DNA from: Shouchella shacheensis
GTDB lineage: Bacteria > Bacillota > Bacilli > Bacillales > Bacillaceae_D
Assembly: GCF_001484965.1 (NCBI RefSeq)
Contig: NZ_LLYY01000009.1
Location: 107,939-171,938, forward strand
Length of the DNA: 64,000 nucleotides
Direction: 5' to 3'
Position numbers and translations under genes: made by a program. The notes under the pieces are model-generated. The model searched no databases, was not told the DNA's origin, and was given only the letters and a program-made list of their open reading frames with translations. Shown in pieces: positions 37,501 to 44,483 of the stretch. Position 1 is the stretch's first letter. Every line of letters begins with the position of its first letter.

Positions 37501-37979
37501 TCCGCAAACTTTTCCCTAAGTGCCTTGCTCACACCGGGCGGCACAAGGTCATCTACATTCGTTTGATATTTGGCTGCTTCTTTCACAATGCTCGAACTTA
37601 AATACGAATAGGCATTGTTGGTCATCATAAAGAACGTTTCAATCTCAGGGGCAATATGTTTGTTCATCGCCGCCACCTGCATTTCATATTCAAAATCTGA
37701 AACCGCTCGGAGGCCGCGAATGATCGCGGAGGCCTGCTTTTCTCTCGCATACGTCATCAAAAGCCCTTCAAATGCGTCGACTTCCACGTTTGCTAGAGAT
37801 TGCGTTGCTTCATGAATCTGCGCTTGCCGTTCTTCTACAGAGAAGAGCGGCTCTTTTTTGCTGTTCGTTAAAATCGCGACAACAACGGCATCAAACACAT
37901 CGGCCGCTCTTGAAATAATATCGACATGCCCTTTTGTGATCGGGTCAAAACTTCCTGAGCAAATAGCAATTTTCTTCAT
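37494..37979 (-). CDS. coaD: Phosphopantetheine adenylyltransferase CoaD
   Basis: Transfers AMP to 4'-phosphopantetheine in CoA synthesis. Nucleotidyltransferase motif [14 protein letters not shown] (TXGH) at the N terminus, [12 protein letters not shown], and [11 protein letters not shown] at the C terminus. 161 aa, normal. No well-spaced ribosome site is visible: the nearest, AGAGGAG, lies about 15 bases upstream inside a perfect 15-bp hairpin arm. Order rsmD-coaD as in B. subtilis (ylbH-ylbI). Confidence 0.97.
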   Translation of the reverse strand: MKKIAICSGSFDPITKGHVDIISRAADVFDAVVVAILTNSKKEPLFSVEERQAQIHEATQSLANVEVDAFEGLLMTYAREKQASAIIRGLRAVSDFEYEMQVAAMNKHIAPEIETFFMMTNNAYSYLSSSIVKEAAKYQTNVDDLVPPGVSKALREKFADQ

Positions 37980-37988
37980 TAAGAATTG

Positions 37989-38030
37989 GGCTGGCTCCTC
38001 TCACGGCTTCAGCCATGAGAGGAGCCAGCC
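37989..38030 (-). promoter_or_regulatory. Perfect 15-bp hairpin directly before coaD
   Basis: GGCTGGCTCCTCTCA (37989-38003) and TGAGAGGAGCCAGCC (38016-38030) are exact reverse complements, with a further GGC/GCC inside. On the coaD strand the 3' arm contains AGAGGAG and ends nine bases before the ATG. There is no T run, so it is not an ordinary terminator. Confidence 0.7.
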
Positions 38031-38171
38031 TGCACTTCCTTTCTGTTTTGAATTTGGACATGTAGCATGCTTGAGTGGTGCCTCTCTTATTTGAGCGTTA
38101 ACCACCTCTTCTTGATCGATATCTTTCCTCAGATGAGCGATATTCTTCTCCTCTTGATTGACACTCCTCAC
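38001..38171 (-). CDS. Possible 56-aa small protein between rsmD and coaD
   Basis: Open frame from GTG 38171-38169, preceded by AGGG at seven-base spacing, to TGA 38003-38001. The product is charged in its first half (NQEEKNIAHLRKDIDQEE) with a tryptophan-containing tail (GWLLSWLKP). The tail codons and stop form the 5' arm and loop of the hairpin before coaD. I recognise no family. It could be a regulatory leader peptide, a real small protein or chance. Confidence 0.3.
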   Translation of the reverse strand: MRSVNQEEKNIAHLRKDIDQEEVVNAQIREAPLKHATCPNSKQKGSAGWLLSWLKP

Positions 38172-38230
38172 AATAGAACCCTATCTTCAAACAGCAAAGG
38201 CTGATTTTTCTACACCCCTGCGGCTTCAGT

Positions 38231-38782
38231 TTACACCCTTTGAAAAAGTGATATCCCCGTATCTCCGTAGGCCTCTGCTCGTATTTTCGTAAGTCCAGCT
38301 ATCGCATCCGCTAGATCTACCTGAGCGTGATGTTCGCAAACAACGACCCCGTCCTGACCCAGCAAGCCGTGACTCCCTATGCTTGATAGAAGCGTAGCCA
38401 GCTCTTGCTTCGCATAGGGGGGGTCGAGAAAAATGACGCCAAAGCACGCCTCCCTTTTAGTAAGTGCCTTTAGCGCTCGCTTGGCCTCGTTACGGTAAAC
38501 ACTAGACACCTCTACTAAACGAAGGAACTGCAAGTTTGAATGGATCGTCGCAACCGCTTGCTTTTGTTGATCGACAAACACACATGTATCCATGCCGCGG
38601 CTTAGTGCTTCAATGCCAAGGCCACCGCTTCCAGCATACAAATCGAGGCAGGCGCCTCCTTCGAAAAACGGCCCAATCATGTTAAAGATCGCTTCCTTCA
38701 CTTTATCCGTGGTGGGCCGCGTCTCCCTTCCCGGCACAGCTTTAAGCGCTAAGCCTCCCTGCTTCCCTGCAATGACTCTCAT
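38231..38782 (-). CDS. rsmD: 16S rRNA (guanine-966-N2)-methyltransferase RsmD
   Basis: SAM-dependent methylation of G966 in 16S rRNA. N-terminal MRVIAGKQGGLALKAVPG, RPTTDKVKEAIFNMI, SAM loop CLDLYAGSGGLGIEALSRG and catalytic DPPY motif (VIFLDPPYAK). ATG 38782 gives 183 aa, family-like; the upstream extension is unsupported. Corresponds to ylbH. Confidence 0.96.
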   Translation of the reverse strand: MRVIAGKQGGLALKAVPGRETRPTTDKVKEAIFNMIGPFFEGGACLDLYAGSGGLGIEALSRGMDTCVFVDQQKQAVATIHSNLQFLRLVEVSSVYRNEAKRALKALTKREACFGVIFLDPPYAKQELATLLSSIGSHGLLGQDGVVVCEHHAQVDLADAIAGLTKIRAEAYGDTGISLFQRV

Positions 38783-38998
38783 CCAATCACCATGTTTCCT
38801 TCTTGAATATATTTTCCTTATCCTATCATATTTTTCTTTCAAACGTATAAAAAGTGAAGCGACGGTCCATACTTACTTATAGCAGCACACTACGTGTTGC
38901 GACAACCGCGGAGAAGACTTACGTTTCCCCATAAGTTCTTCCTCCGGTTTCTCCTCTCCCATAGCCTAGTGCATGCAGTGATTGTATGCATCTTGGCA

Positions 38999-39032
38999 GG
39001 GGCTGCCTTTGCTGGCAGCCTCTTTTTTTTTG
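38999..39032 (+). terminator. Orphan intrinsic terminator
   Basis: GGCTGCC pairs with GGCAGCC around TTTGCT, followed by a run of nine T on the plus strand. No plus-strand gene ends upstream within 1.4 kb. The minus strand reading also reaches it through a form A repeat. Confidence 0.7.
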
Positions 39033-39082
39033 CCTAGCCCAAGATTTTTTGCTTGCGGTCGTCCCTGCTGAGCTTTTTGCTT

Positions 39083-39202
39083 TTCCAGCTGCGGCGAGTA
39101 GAAGTTCGGGACTTTTCAGCCCTGACACGAAATCCAAGAACAGGATTTCTTTTATCAGGACTTCCAAAATCCTCGCTTCTGACCAACCCGCCTCCGCTTT
39201 TC
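39083..39202 (-). repeat. Form A structured repeat, the only minus-strand copy
   Basis: Read on the minus strand: GGAAAAGCGAAAAGCGGAGG to GCAGCTGGAAAAG, with stems CCTGAT.../GTCAGG and GAAATCC/GGATTTC. Its 3' end is about 50 bp from the orphan terminator. Confidence 0.88.
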
Positions 39203-39280
39203 GCTTTTCCTCGACAGCACACTGCCCGCATGCTATTCTGCTAAGCAGAACGTCCAACTTTGCAACAAAAGGAGACAGAA

Positions 39281-39673
39281 ATGATTCAACGTTTCATTGA
39301 ACTAGGGGAAGGCTATACAGACTTTTTTGAGCTTCTTGAATTAGCAACTCGAAACGAAGACCGGATTCATGCTTTTTTAAAACTGAGCGCCACCCTAGAA
39401 AATCGCCAAAAGTATTCACTTGCTATCGCCTTAAAACCGGTGAGAGAAAGCAAATTTATGCCTATCTATATATGTAGAGAGGGCTTTATGGACTCTTCGT
39501 CCGGAGCGGTTAGCCAGCGTGTTGTAGAGTTCCAGGAATTTTGCGGGAAGCTCAATCAACCGCTTTACGAGTTAGAGGTCCGACCGATGGATCGTTTCCA
39601 TGAAACCAGGCTCTATGATCAATACTTAATCGGCCTGTTGCGTCTTCATCATTTTTTGCCGCCGATGAGTTAA
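39281..39673 (+). CDS. Conserved Bacillaceae protein (DUF7147-like, formerly mis-called methylthioribose kinase)
   Basis: 130-aa soluble protein beginning MIQRFIELGEGYTDFFELLE, with FMPIYICREG and YDQYLIGLLRLHHFLPP near the end. I recognise these from a short protein family found beside ylbG/rsmD in Bacillus genomes; function unknown. ATG 39281 follows AAGGAGAC. Nothing in it resembles a kinase. Divergent from rsmD, with a minus-strand form A repeat in the gap. Confidence 0.7.
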   Translation: MIQRFIELGEGYTDFFELLELATRNEDRIHAFLKLSATLENRQKYSLAIALKPVRESKFMPIYICREGFMDSSSGAVSQRVVEFQEFCGKLNQPLYELEVRPMDRFHETRLYDQYLIGLLRLHHFLPPMS

Positions 39674-39889
39674 CCCTTCCTTCCAAAGCGACTAAGACTT
39701 TGACAGTAAAACGGGGTTCGACTGAAGAGCTTACTGCGGGCCCTGCTCTTTGTGCGCCGTATTTTAATGCTTATGCGGCGTTTTCTAATGCTTGTGCGAC
39801 GTTTTGGGCTTTTGTTCCAAGCTGTACCGTTTTTCTTTTATCTTTGAAGGTTTCATCCTTTCCTGTGCTGTGTTCGGTGACTGACAAAA

Positions 39890-39927
39890 AGAATTCTCGA
39901 GCTTCTATCCGCCCGGAGCTGGACCAA
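39890..39927 (+). repeat. Form A repeat, 3' remnant
   Basis: TCTCGAGCTTCTATCCGCC then GGAGCTGGACCA, the terminal third of form A, directly followed by a terminator hairpin. Confidence 0.7.
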
Positions 39928-39928
39928 G

Positions 39929-39964
39929 AAAAGCGTGCTCCCAAAATTCACGGGGCACGCTTTC
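39929..39964 (+). terminator. Intrinsic terminator downstream of the 39281-39673 gene
   Basis: AAAGCGTGC pairs with GCACGCTTT with CCC/GGG extension inside; T-rich 3' side. Confidence 0.65.
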
Positions 39965-40097
39965 TAGTAGGGACTTTTTTCCTTTTTTTGCTACCAGCGA
40001 AAAAACGGTTGGCCATAGGCATCACTTTCCATTTAATAATGATTCAAGAAAAGAAAACCGCCGCTAGCCAAAAATAACATTCCAATGGAAGTAGCGT

Positions 40098-40213
40098 TGA
40101 CGGCAGTATCAAGCCCGGTTTTGGCTTGATCTGGCGGCGTGAAGAAACCTCGAACTTGGATTTCGTTATCAGGGTGAAAAATCTCGAACCTCCTACCCGT
40201 CGGAGCTAGACAA
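40098..40213 (+). repeat. Chimeric repeat: form B left half joined to form A right half
   Basis: Left part GACGGCAGTATCAAGCC...GGCTTGATCTGG and AAGAAACCTCGA is form B. From ACTTGGATTTCG onward through GGAGCTAGACAA it is form A. The joint lies in the shared bases CGA. It abuts the ylbG terminator. Confidence 0.8.
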
Positions 40214-40246
40214 TAAAAAACCAGATGGAGTTCACCACCTGGTTAA
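40214..40246 (-). terminator. Intrinsic terminator overlapping the ylbG end
   Basis: Minus strand AACCAGGTGG pairs with CCATCTGGTT, followed by TTTTTT. Confidence 0.8.
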
Positions 40247-40521
40247 ATGCCTAATTTATAATCATATTCCTTCGCTTTGTCTGGCTTCGCATTTTGAAAA
40301 TCCGTGTTGACAAAAGGCCGCATCGACGGTTGAACCTCTACCACAAAATGAAAGGAGGAAAGCTTCTCCATCGTCTCCTCCACTTTATGCTGGTCGCAGT
40401 AGAAAACCACATACTTCATTTTCTTAGAAACGTATTGAACATGGCCAAAGCGACGAAGCTGGCGCGCATATTTAAGAGAAGTTAGCCAGACAACCACACC
40501 TTGACGGCTTGGACTTAGCAT
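40243..40521 (-). CDS. ylbG: DUF2129 protein YlbG
   Basis: 92-aa conserved Bacillaceae protein (RQGVVVWLTSLKYARQLRRF, HVQYVSKKMKYVVFYCD). Function unknown; a ferredoxin-like fold has been described for the family. Same order as B. subtilis next to rsmD. Confidence 0.9.
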   Translation of the reverse strand: MLSPSRQGVVVWLTSLKYARQLRRFGHVQYVSKKMKYVVFYCDQHKVEETMEKLSSFHFVVEVQPSMRPFVNTDFQNAKPDKAKEYDYKLGI

Positions 40522-40721
40522 TTTCGATCTGCTCCTTTTATTGCAGTGGTACCGCCCGAACTCCCTTTAGGGAGAGTCAGTAATCCACTATTTTGATTCA
40601 CTGTGCGACACACGCTTTCAACGTTGTCCTTCAAGCTTATCACAGTCATCAATGGCTTTGCAAAGCTTTTTCAATCACGTATGATAAGAGGAGGGACCCT
40701 CTTGTGAAGGAGTTTTTGAAT

Positions 40722-41042
40722 ATGCCACTCACCTTATACTGGAAAAGGTTTTTAAAAAAACTGGAGCACTCCAACTGCGTGTCCCAATTGTCGATACGTT
40801 CGTTTGGAGGCTCTCCCTTCCTTTACATTGAAAGCCCCTGCCACAAAAACGTCGTCGAAGACATTTTAAGGAACGCAGCCGCCCGCGTTCTGCGTGGCAA
40901 GCAGGCGAGCGCTGACATTGCTTATGTGCGCAAACTCGAGGAGACCTATGTTTATCGCGTGCGTTTTCTGGTCTCAAGTGAAAAGAAGTTCTGTTGCGGA
41001 AACGGCTGCCACGACTGCATTCGCTTTCGAAACGTCCTATAG
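40722..41042 (+). CDS. Unrecognised small protein with a CCGNGCHDC C-terminal motif
   Basis: 106 aa from ATG 40722 (AAGGAG upstream, 9-base spacing); GTG 40704 with GGAGGG is an equally good start, adding six residues. The body is basic and mixed alpha/beta. The last 20 residues contain KKFCCGNGCHDC, a clustered cysteine motif resembling small oxidoreductase-like or metal-binding tails. I do not recognise the family. Form A begins directly behind the stop. Confidence 0.6.
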   Translation: MPLTLYWKRFLKKLEHSNCVSQLSIRSFGGSPFLYIESPCHKNVVEDILRNAAARVLRGKQASADIAYVRKLEETYVYRVRFLVSSEKKFCCGNGCHDCIRFRNVL

Positions 41043-41163
41043 GGAAAGCGAAGGGCGAATCGCTCAAAAGTGAGAATTTCGAAAGGGACTGCTACTCGCA
41101 ATCCGGTTTTGGATTTCAAAGCAGGACTGAGAAATCTCGAGCTTCTACCCGCCAGAGCTGGAT
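41043..41163 (+). repeat. Form A structured repeat, diverged copy
   Basis: GGAAAGCGAAGGGCGAATCG to GAGCTGGATC; inner arms CTGC/GCAG kept, outer stem lost. Confidence 0.8.
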
Positions 41164-41165
41164 CG

Positions 41166-41288
41166 GAAAAAATCGGAGGCGCGCTGCTTACGAGCGACAA
41201 GTTCTGGAACGACGGCAGTATCAAGCCCGGTTTTGGCTCGATCCAGCGGCGTGAAGAAACCTCGAGCGAGTGGCACCGGAGCTAGACA
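41166..41288 (+). repeat. Form B structured repeat
   Basis: GAAAAAATCGGAGGCGCGC to GGAGCTAGACAA; hairpin TCAAGCC/GGCTCGA. Confidence 0.85.
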
Positions 41289-41293
41289 ATTCC

Positions 41294-41328
41294 GAAAAGC
41301 AGAGGCGGGTTGGACAGGAGCTAGACAA
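41294..41328 (+). repeat. Mini form A (ends only)
   Basis: 35 bp: GAAAAGCAGAGGCGGGTTGG joined to ACAGGAGCTAGACAA; the hairpin interior is deleted. Confidence 0.75.
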
Positions 41329-41342
41329 CTAAATACAGCTGC

Positions 41343-41783
41343 TTATCCGCAGCTGCATCCGTTGCCTGACCCACAGCCACCGCTACATGACATGTTGTCA
41401 AAAAAGGGATTTCCCGTAGGCACTTTTATGGACGAAGAAACGGCGTGAGCAATTGTTCCGCTTAGTTCATTAAGGAGGTCTTCAAGTTCCTTCTCTGCCT
41501 CCTTAAAGGCCATCACCGCTTCGTCTTTATCTAACTCTCGTTTCACAACACGAATGTCTTTTGATACTTGCGCATAGTCAGGATGGTATTTGCCAAATCG
41601 CTGCACTTCCTCATGCGCCTCTTTCAACTCCCCAAAGCGGTGCATAAGCGTCTGCGTTTCTGGGTTCTGCTCCATTTGCCGCTTCGTATATTTATAGGTG
41701 GAAAATACATCAGAGTGAAGAACAGCGTTCGCAAGTTCATCTGACGCATCTAATAATTCCATGGCGTCCATAGTTGCAATCAT
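41343..41783 (-). CDS. ylbF: YlbF/YmcA family regulator YlbF
   Basis: Subunit of the Y-complex (YlbF-YmcA-YaaT) that supports RNase Y processing and promotes sporulation, competence and biofilm in B. subtilis. 146 aa, helical, with VQRFGKYHPDYAQVSKDIRV, VPTGNPFFDN and the cysteine-rich tail SCSGGCGSGNGCSCG. Those cysteines correspond to ligands of the complex's Fe-S clusters. ATG 41783 follows GGAGGGAGG. A hairpin covering the last codons and stop (41336-41360) may terminate transcription. Confidence 0.95.
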   Translation of the reverse strand: MIATMDAMELLDASDELANAVLHSDVFSTYKYTKRQMEQNPETQTLMHRFGELKEAHEEVQRFGKYHPDYAQVSKDIRVVKRELDKDEAVMAFKEAEKELEDLLNELSGTIAHAVSSSIKVPTGNPFFDNMSCSGGCGSGNGCSCG

Positions 41784-41923
41784 GACTACACCTCCCTCCT
41801 TCATTGTACCACTTCTGTTTCCAAAACTATAGCGGCGACAAAAGAAATCTTTGTCGCTTTACAGTTGACAACTATGGAGAGTGGCCCTATAATTCTTTCG
41901 ATATCCGTTTAAGGAGGAGCAAG

Positions 41924-42703
41924 GTGAAGCTGATAACCTTTAACCCGTTTCGTACCATCGGCCTGCCAGACCTTGTCTATGTAAAGCCGGAGAAAATGTT
42001 TGAAGAACAAGCAAAAATCGAAGCCGCTGATATTTGTTTGTTCCCAGAAAATTGGCAAGTGACGAGCTTGGTGTACGGCATGAAAGCGAAAATTTTTCCG
42101 AGTATTGAATCCATTCAGCTCGGTCACAGTAAAATAGAGATGACACGAGCGCTTTGGAGTGTCTCTCCCGACAACATCCCACGCACCGTCATCCTCGGGC
42201 ATAATCAGGAGACTTATGACCGTGTGCTCCGTGATTTCCCGTTTCCCTTTGTAGCGAAAACGGTCCGAAGCTCTATGGGAAGGGGCGTCTACCTCATTGA
42301 AAACGAAAAGCAATTTCGGGAATATGCGGAAGCTCATGATGTCTTTTACATTCAAGAGTACATTCCTGCGGAGAAAGATTTACGCGTCTGCGTCATTGGT
42401 GGAAAAGTAATGACAAGCTACTGGCGGATGAACGACGGCATGTTCCAAAACAACGTCGCCCAAGGTGGGAAGTTACTCTTCGATGATATTCCACAAGAGG
42501 CACTCAACCTTACACTTCAGGTCGCCAAAAGGCTGAACATCAACCACGCTGGGTTTGATTTACTTGTAGCCGATGACAAGCTCTACTTTCTTGAATTTAA
42601 TGTGTTGTTTGGCAACCAAGGCTTCCAGCAACTTGGCTTAAAACCTGAAACCTCTATTTATGATTATCTTCATTCACAAAACAAAGGAGAACAGCCGACT
42701 TAG
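41924..42703 (+). CDS. RimK-like ATP-grasp ligase of unknown substrate
   Basis: 259-aa ATP-grasp protein. GTG 41924 follows AAGGAGGAG. An N-terminal domain (VKLITFNPFRTIGLPDLVYV) is followed by the ATP-grasp core: FPFVAKTVRSSMGRGVYLIE (phosphate-binding loop), YIQEYIPAEKDLRVCVIGG, and metal-ligand region FDLLVADDKLYFLEFNVLFG. Resembles RimK and glutathione-synthase-type amino-acid ligases. It is not in the B. subtilis ylbF-ylbE interval. The substrate cannot be told from sequence. Confidence 0.8.
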   Translation: MKLITFNPFRTIGLPDLVYVKPEKMFEEQAKIEAADICLFPENWQVTSLVYGMKAKIFPSIESIQLGHSKIEMTRALWSVSPDNIPRTVILGHNQETYDRVLRDFPFPFVAKTVRSSMGRGVYLIENEKQFREYAEAHDVFYIQEYIPAEKDLRVCVIGGKVMTSYWRMNDGMFQNNVAQGGKLLFDDIPQEALNLTLQVAKRLNINHAGFDLLVADDKLYFLEFNVLFGNQGFQQLGLKPETSIYDYLHSQNKGEQPT

Positions 42704-42728
42704 ACAAGTCGGCTGTTCCTTGTTTTCT
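42691..42728 (+). terminator. Terminator containing the ATP-grasp stop codon
   Basis: GAACAGCCGACTT pairs perfectly with AAGTCGGCTGTTC; the TAG stop lies in the AGAC loop region. A T-rich tail follows. Confidence 0.85.
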
Positions 42729-42748
42729 AGCCCCTCTGCCTTTTGCGT

Positions 42749-43018
42749 TTATTCACTTCTCATCGACTGGACCGTATCTGTGACAGTAGTTCCCCCCATT
42801 TTTAACATCTCCATCAGCATCATCGCCATGCTGACATTGTTCTGCATCTTCTCTACGCGCTGCGAGAAGGTTCGGCCGTAAAAGTATTTCGCTTCTTGTT
42901 CCATCACCGGAAACTGTTCCGGGTGGCGGCTGATGCGGCGGTACCAGTTTGGGTTCTGCCGCATAAAATCGCGTAGTTCCGGGTTCGCCCTCAGCTGATG
43001 TAACACCTCTTGCCTCAT
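42749..43018 (-). CDS. ylbE: YlbE-like protein
   Basis: 89-aa protein matching the YlbE family (MRQEVLHQLRANPELRDFMR, QNPNWYRRISRHPEQFPVME). Methionine-rich C-terminal helix. Function unknown. Located between ylbF and ylbD as in B. subtilis. Confidence 0.85.
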   Translation of the reverse strand: MRQEVLHQLRANPELRDFMRQNPNWYRRISRHPEQFPVMEQEAKYFYGRTFSQRVEKMQNNVSMAMMLMEMLKMGGTTVTDTVQSMRSE

Positions 43019-43117
43019 GAGTTCATTCCTCCTCCAACCTTTTCAGGTCAACGCCTTCGCTTCACTAACGACCACGTTCTGGCTTTCCCCTGTCAAAACA
43101 ACCGAGCTTCTCTTTTT

Positions 43118-43552
43118 TTAATCTCTACGGAAGGAGAAGGGGGAGTAGTCGCTTTCTTGCCGATGCGTGGATTCGCTTGGGCGTTGGAAGCTTTGCATTA
43201 AGTTCTGCACGTTCCCCAGAACGGTGCTGAACTGTGTAAGGTGGTTTTGCAGGTCCTCAACATTCATCTTCTTCACAAGCCCCATCAACTGGCTCACCAT
43301 CTCTCCCGTACTTGCGCCTGAGCTCGACTTTGTCTCCTCTTTGCTCTTGCTAGAGTCTGTGCTTTCGGTTTCACTTTGTGTTTGCTTGTACGCCTCCCAT
43401 TGTTCGTGATTCGGGCCAAGGACCGACCATTCTTCATAAAAGTCTTGCAGGGACTTTGGGCCGTTCTTGATCTCACGAGAAACCCCAGGGTGTTCACTCA
43501 CAAACGTCTTAAACTTCTGCACAGAAGGATGCAAGGTGCCCTTACTTCCCAT
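43118..43552 (-). CDS. ylbD: Putative spore coat protein YlbD
   Basis: 144-aa YlbD-family protein: HPSVQKFKTFVSEHPGVSRE, FYEEWSVLGPNHEQW, then a long serine/lysine/glutamate-rich linker and a C-terminal helix. Coat assignment is by family. ATG 43552 sits nine bases behind AAAGGGG, preferred over the ATG embedded in that site. Confidence 0.82.
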   Translation of the reverse strand: MGSKGTLHPSVQKFKTFVSEHPGVSREIKNGPKSLQDFYEEWSVLGPNHEQWEAYKQTQSETESTDSSKSKEETKSSSGASTGEMVSQLMGLVKKMNVEDLQNHLTQFSTVLGNVQNLMQSFQRPSESTHRQESDYSPFSFRRD

Positions 43553-43760
43553 CTGCCTCATCCCCTTTTAGATGTCTTACTTCACTATATCCACGCGCCC
43601 AGTCCAGCGTTCGTCTTTTTTTGCGTAGAGGTAATGTTTTTTGGTAAACTATGAACAGAGCTTAGACGGACTCTGAACATAAAGTGAAACGTCCATCAGT
43701 GAGGCGCGTCCCGTTCTCATTGATGGTTTGTTGCACGGCATAGAGAAAAAGGTGAACAGT

Positions 43761-44270
43761 ATGGATACGGATAGTCAAGTGCAGACACAACTAGAAGCCA
43801 AGCTTCAGCGCTATCTTGAAGTGGCGACAGAAGAAGAAACAGATACGCTCGAAAGAATTATTACCGGTTTGTTGGAAAAACAAGCTGGCAAACAGGGCAC
43901 CTATTTAGGGGCACTGACAAATGCCCGCGCGGCTCCACTTGAGGATGGAACGTTTGAAATGACGCTGCCCATCCACCCGCTCATTTACAATCCACTTGAA
44001 ATTGTCCACGGGGGCATCACGGCGACGTTGCTTGATTCAGCGATGGGTGCATTGGTCGATGTTCAGTTACCGGCCAGTAAAACCGCTGTTACTTCGCAGT
44101 TAAACATCCACTACATACGTCCGGGCACAGGCTCTCTTCTGCGCTGCGTCGCGCGTGTGGCGCACGCTGGCAGCAAGCAGTTTGTCGTTGAAGGGGACGT
44201 CTACGATGACCGAGAGAAGCTTGTAGCCAAGGCGACAGGAACGTTCTTTGTTATTGGAAGAGCGAACTGA
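43761..44270 (+). CDS. PaaI-type hotdog-fold acyl-CoA thioesterase
   Basis: 169 aa. An N-terminal helical extension precedes a hotdog domain with LEIVHGGITATLLDSAMGAL (helix bearing the catalytic-type aspartate), SQLNIHYIRPGTG and DREKLVAKATGTFFV. This is the PaaI/YdiI architecture that hydrolyses acyl- or aryl-CoA; actual substrate unknown. ATG 43761 follows AAAGGTG. Divergent from ylbD; form A and a terminator follow. Confidence 0.85.
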   Translation: MDTDSQVQTQLEAKLQRYLEVATEEETDTLERIITGLLEKQAGKQGTYLGALTNARAAPLEDGTFEMTLPIHPLIYNPLEIVHGGITATLLDSAMGALVDVQLPASKTAVTSQLNIHYIRPGTGSLLRCVARVAHAGSKQFVVEGDVYDDREKLVAKATGTFFVIGRAN

Positions 44271-44290
44271 TGGGAAAGCTACTCAATACC

Positions 44291-44408
44291 GAAAAGCGAA
44301 GGCGGAACGAGCAGAAGCGCGAATTTTGGAAAGTCCTGCACGAGAAATCTTGGTCTTGGATTTCCAGGCAGACTGAATAACCTCGACGCTCTACCCGCCG
44401 GAGCTAAG
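44291..44408 (+). repeat. Form A structured repeat
   Basis: GAAAAGCGAAGGCGGAACG to GGAGCTAAGC; arms CCTGC/GGCAG and GAAATCT/GGATTTC partly weakened. It abuts the terminator. Confidence 0.82.
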
Positions 44409-44447
44409 CAAAAAGCTCATGAGAACCCGTCTCATGAGCTTTTTGCT
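44409..44447. terminator. Bidirectional terminator between thioesterase gene and ylbC
   Basis: AAAAAGCTCATGAGA pairs with TCTCATGAGCTTTTT, loop ACCCG. Confidence 0.9.
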
Positions 44448-44483
44448 GTTATGACCAACCCTGTGCTTAACCGATTCAAACAT

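Larger units (their letters stand above)
39674..40242. other. Gene-free interval with repeat debris
   Basis: Contains three 21-bp tandem units (39752-39814), the 3' remnant of a form A repeat, a hairpin terminator, and an A/B chimeric repeat next to the ylbG terminator. An open frame crosses it (39700-40077), but it reads through the repeat remnant and terminator and is not credible as a gene. Confidence 0.75.

Noticed and set aside
38919..39257. 112-codon minus-strand frame
   Set aside because: It translates the minus-strand form A repeat and runs through the orphan terminator.
39700..40077. 125-codon plus-strand frame
   Set aside because: It crosses a repeat remnant and a terminator and lacks a ribosome site; treated as non-coding with a 21-bp tandem repeat.
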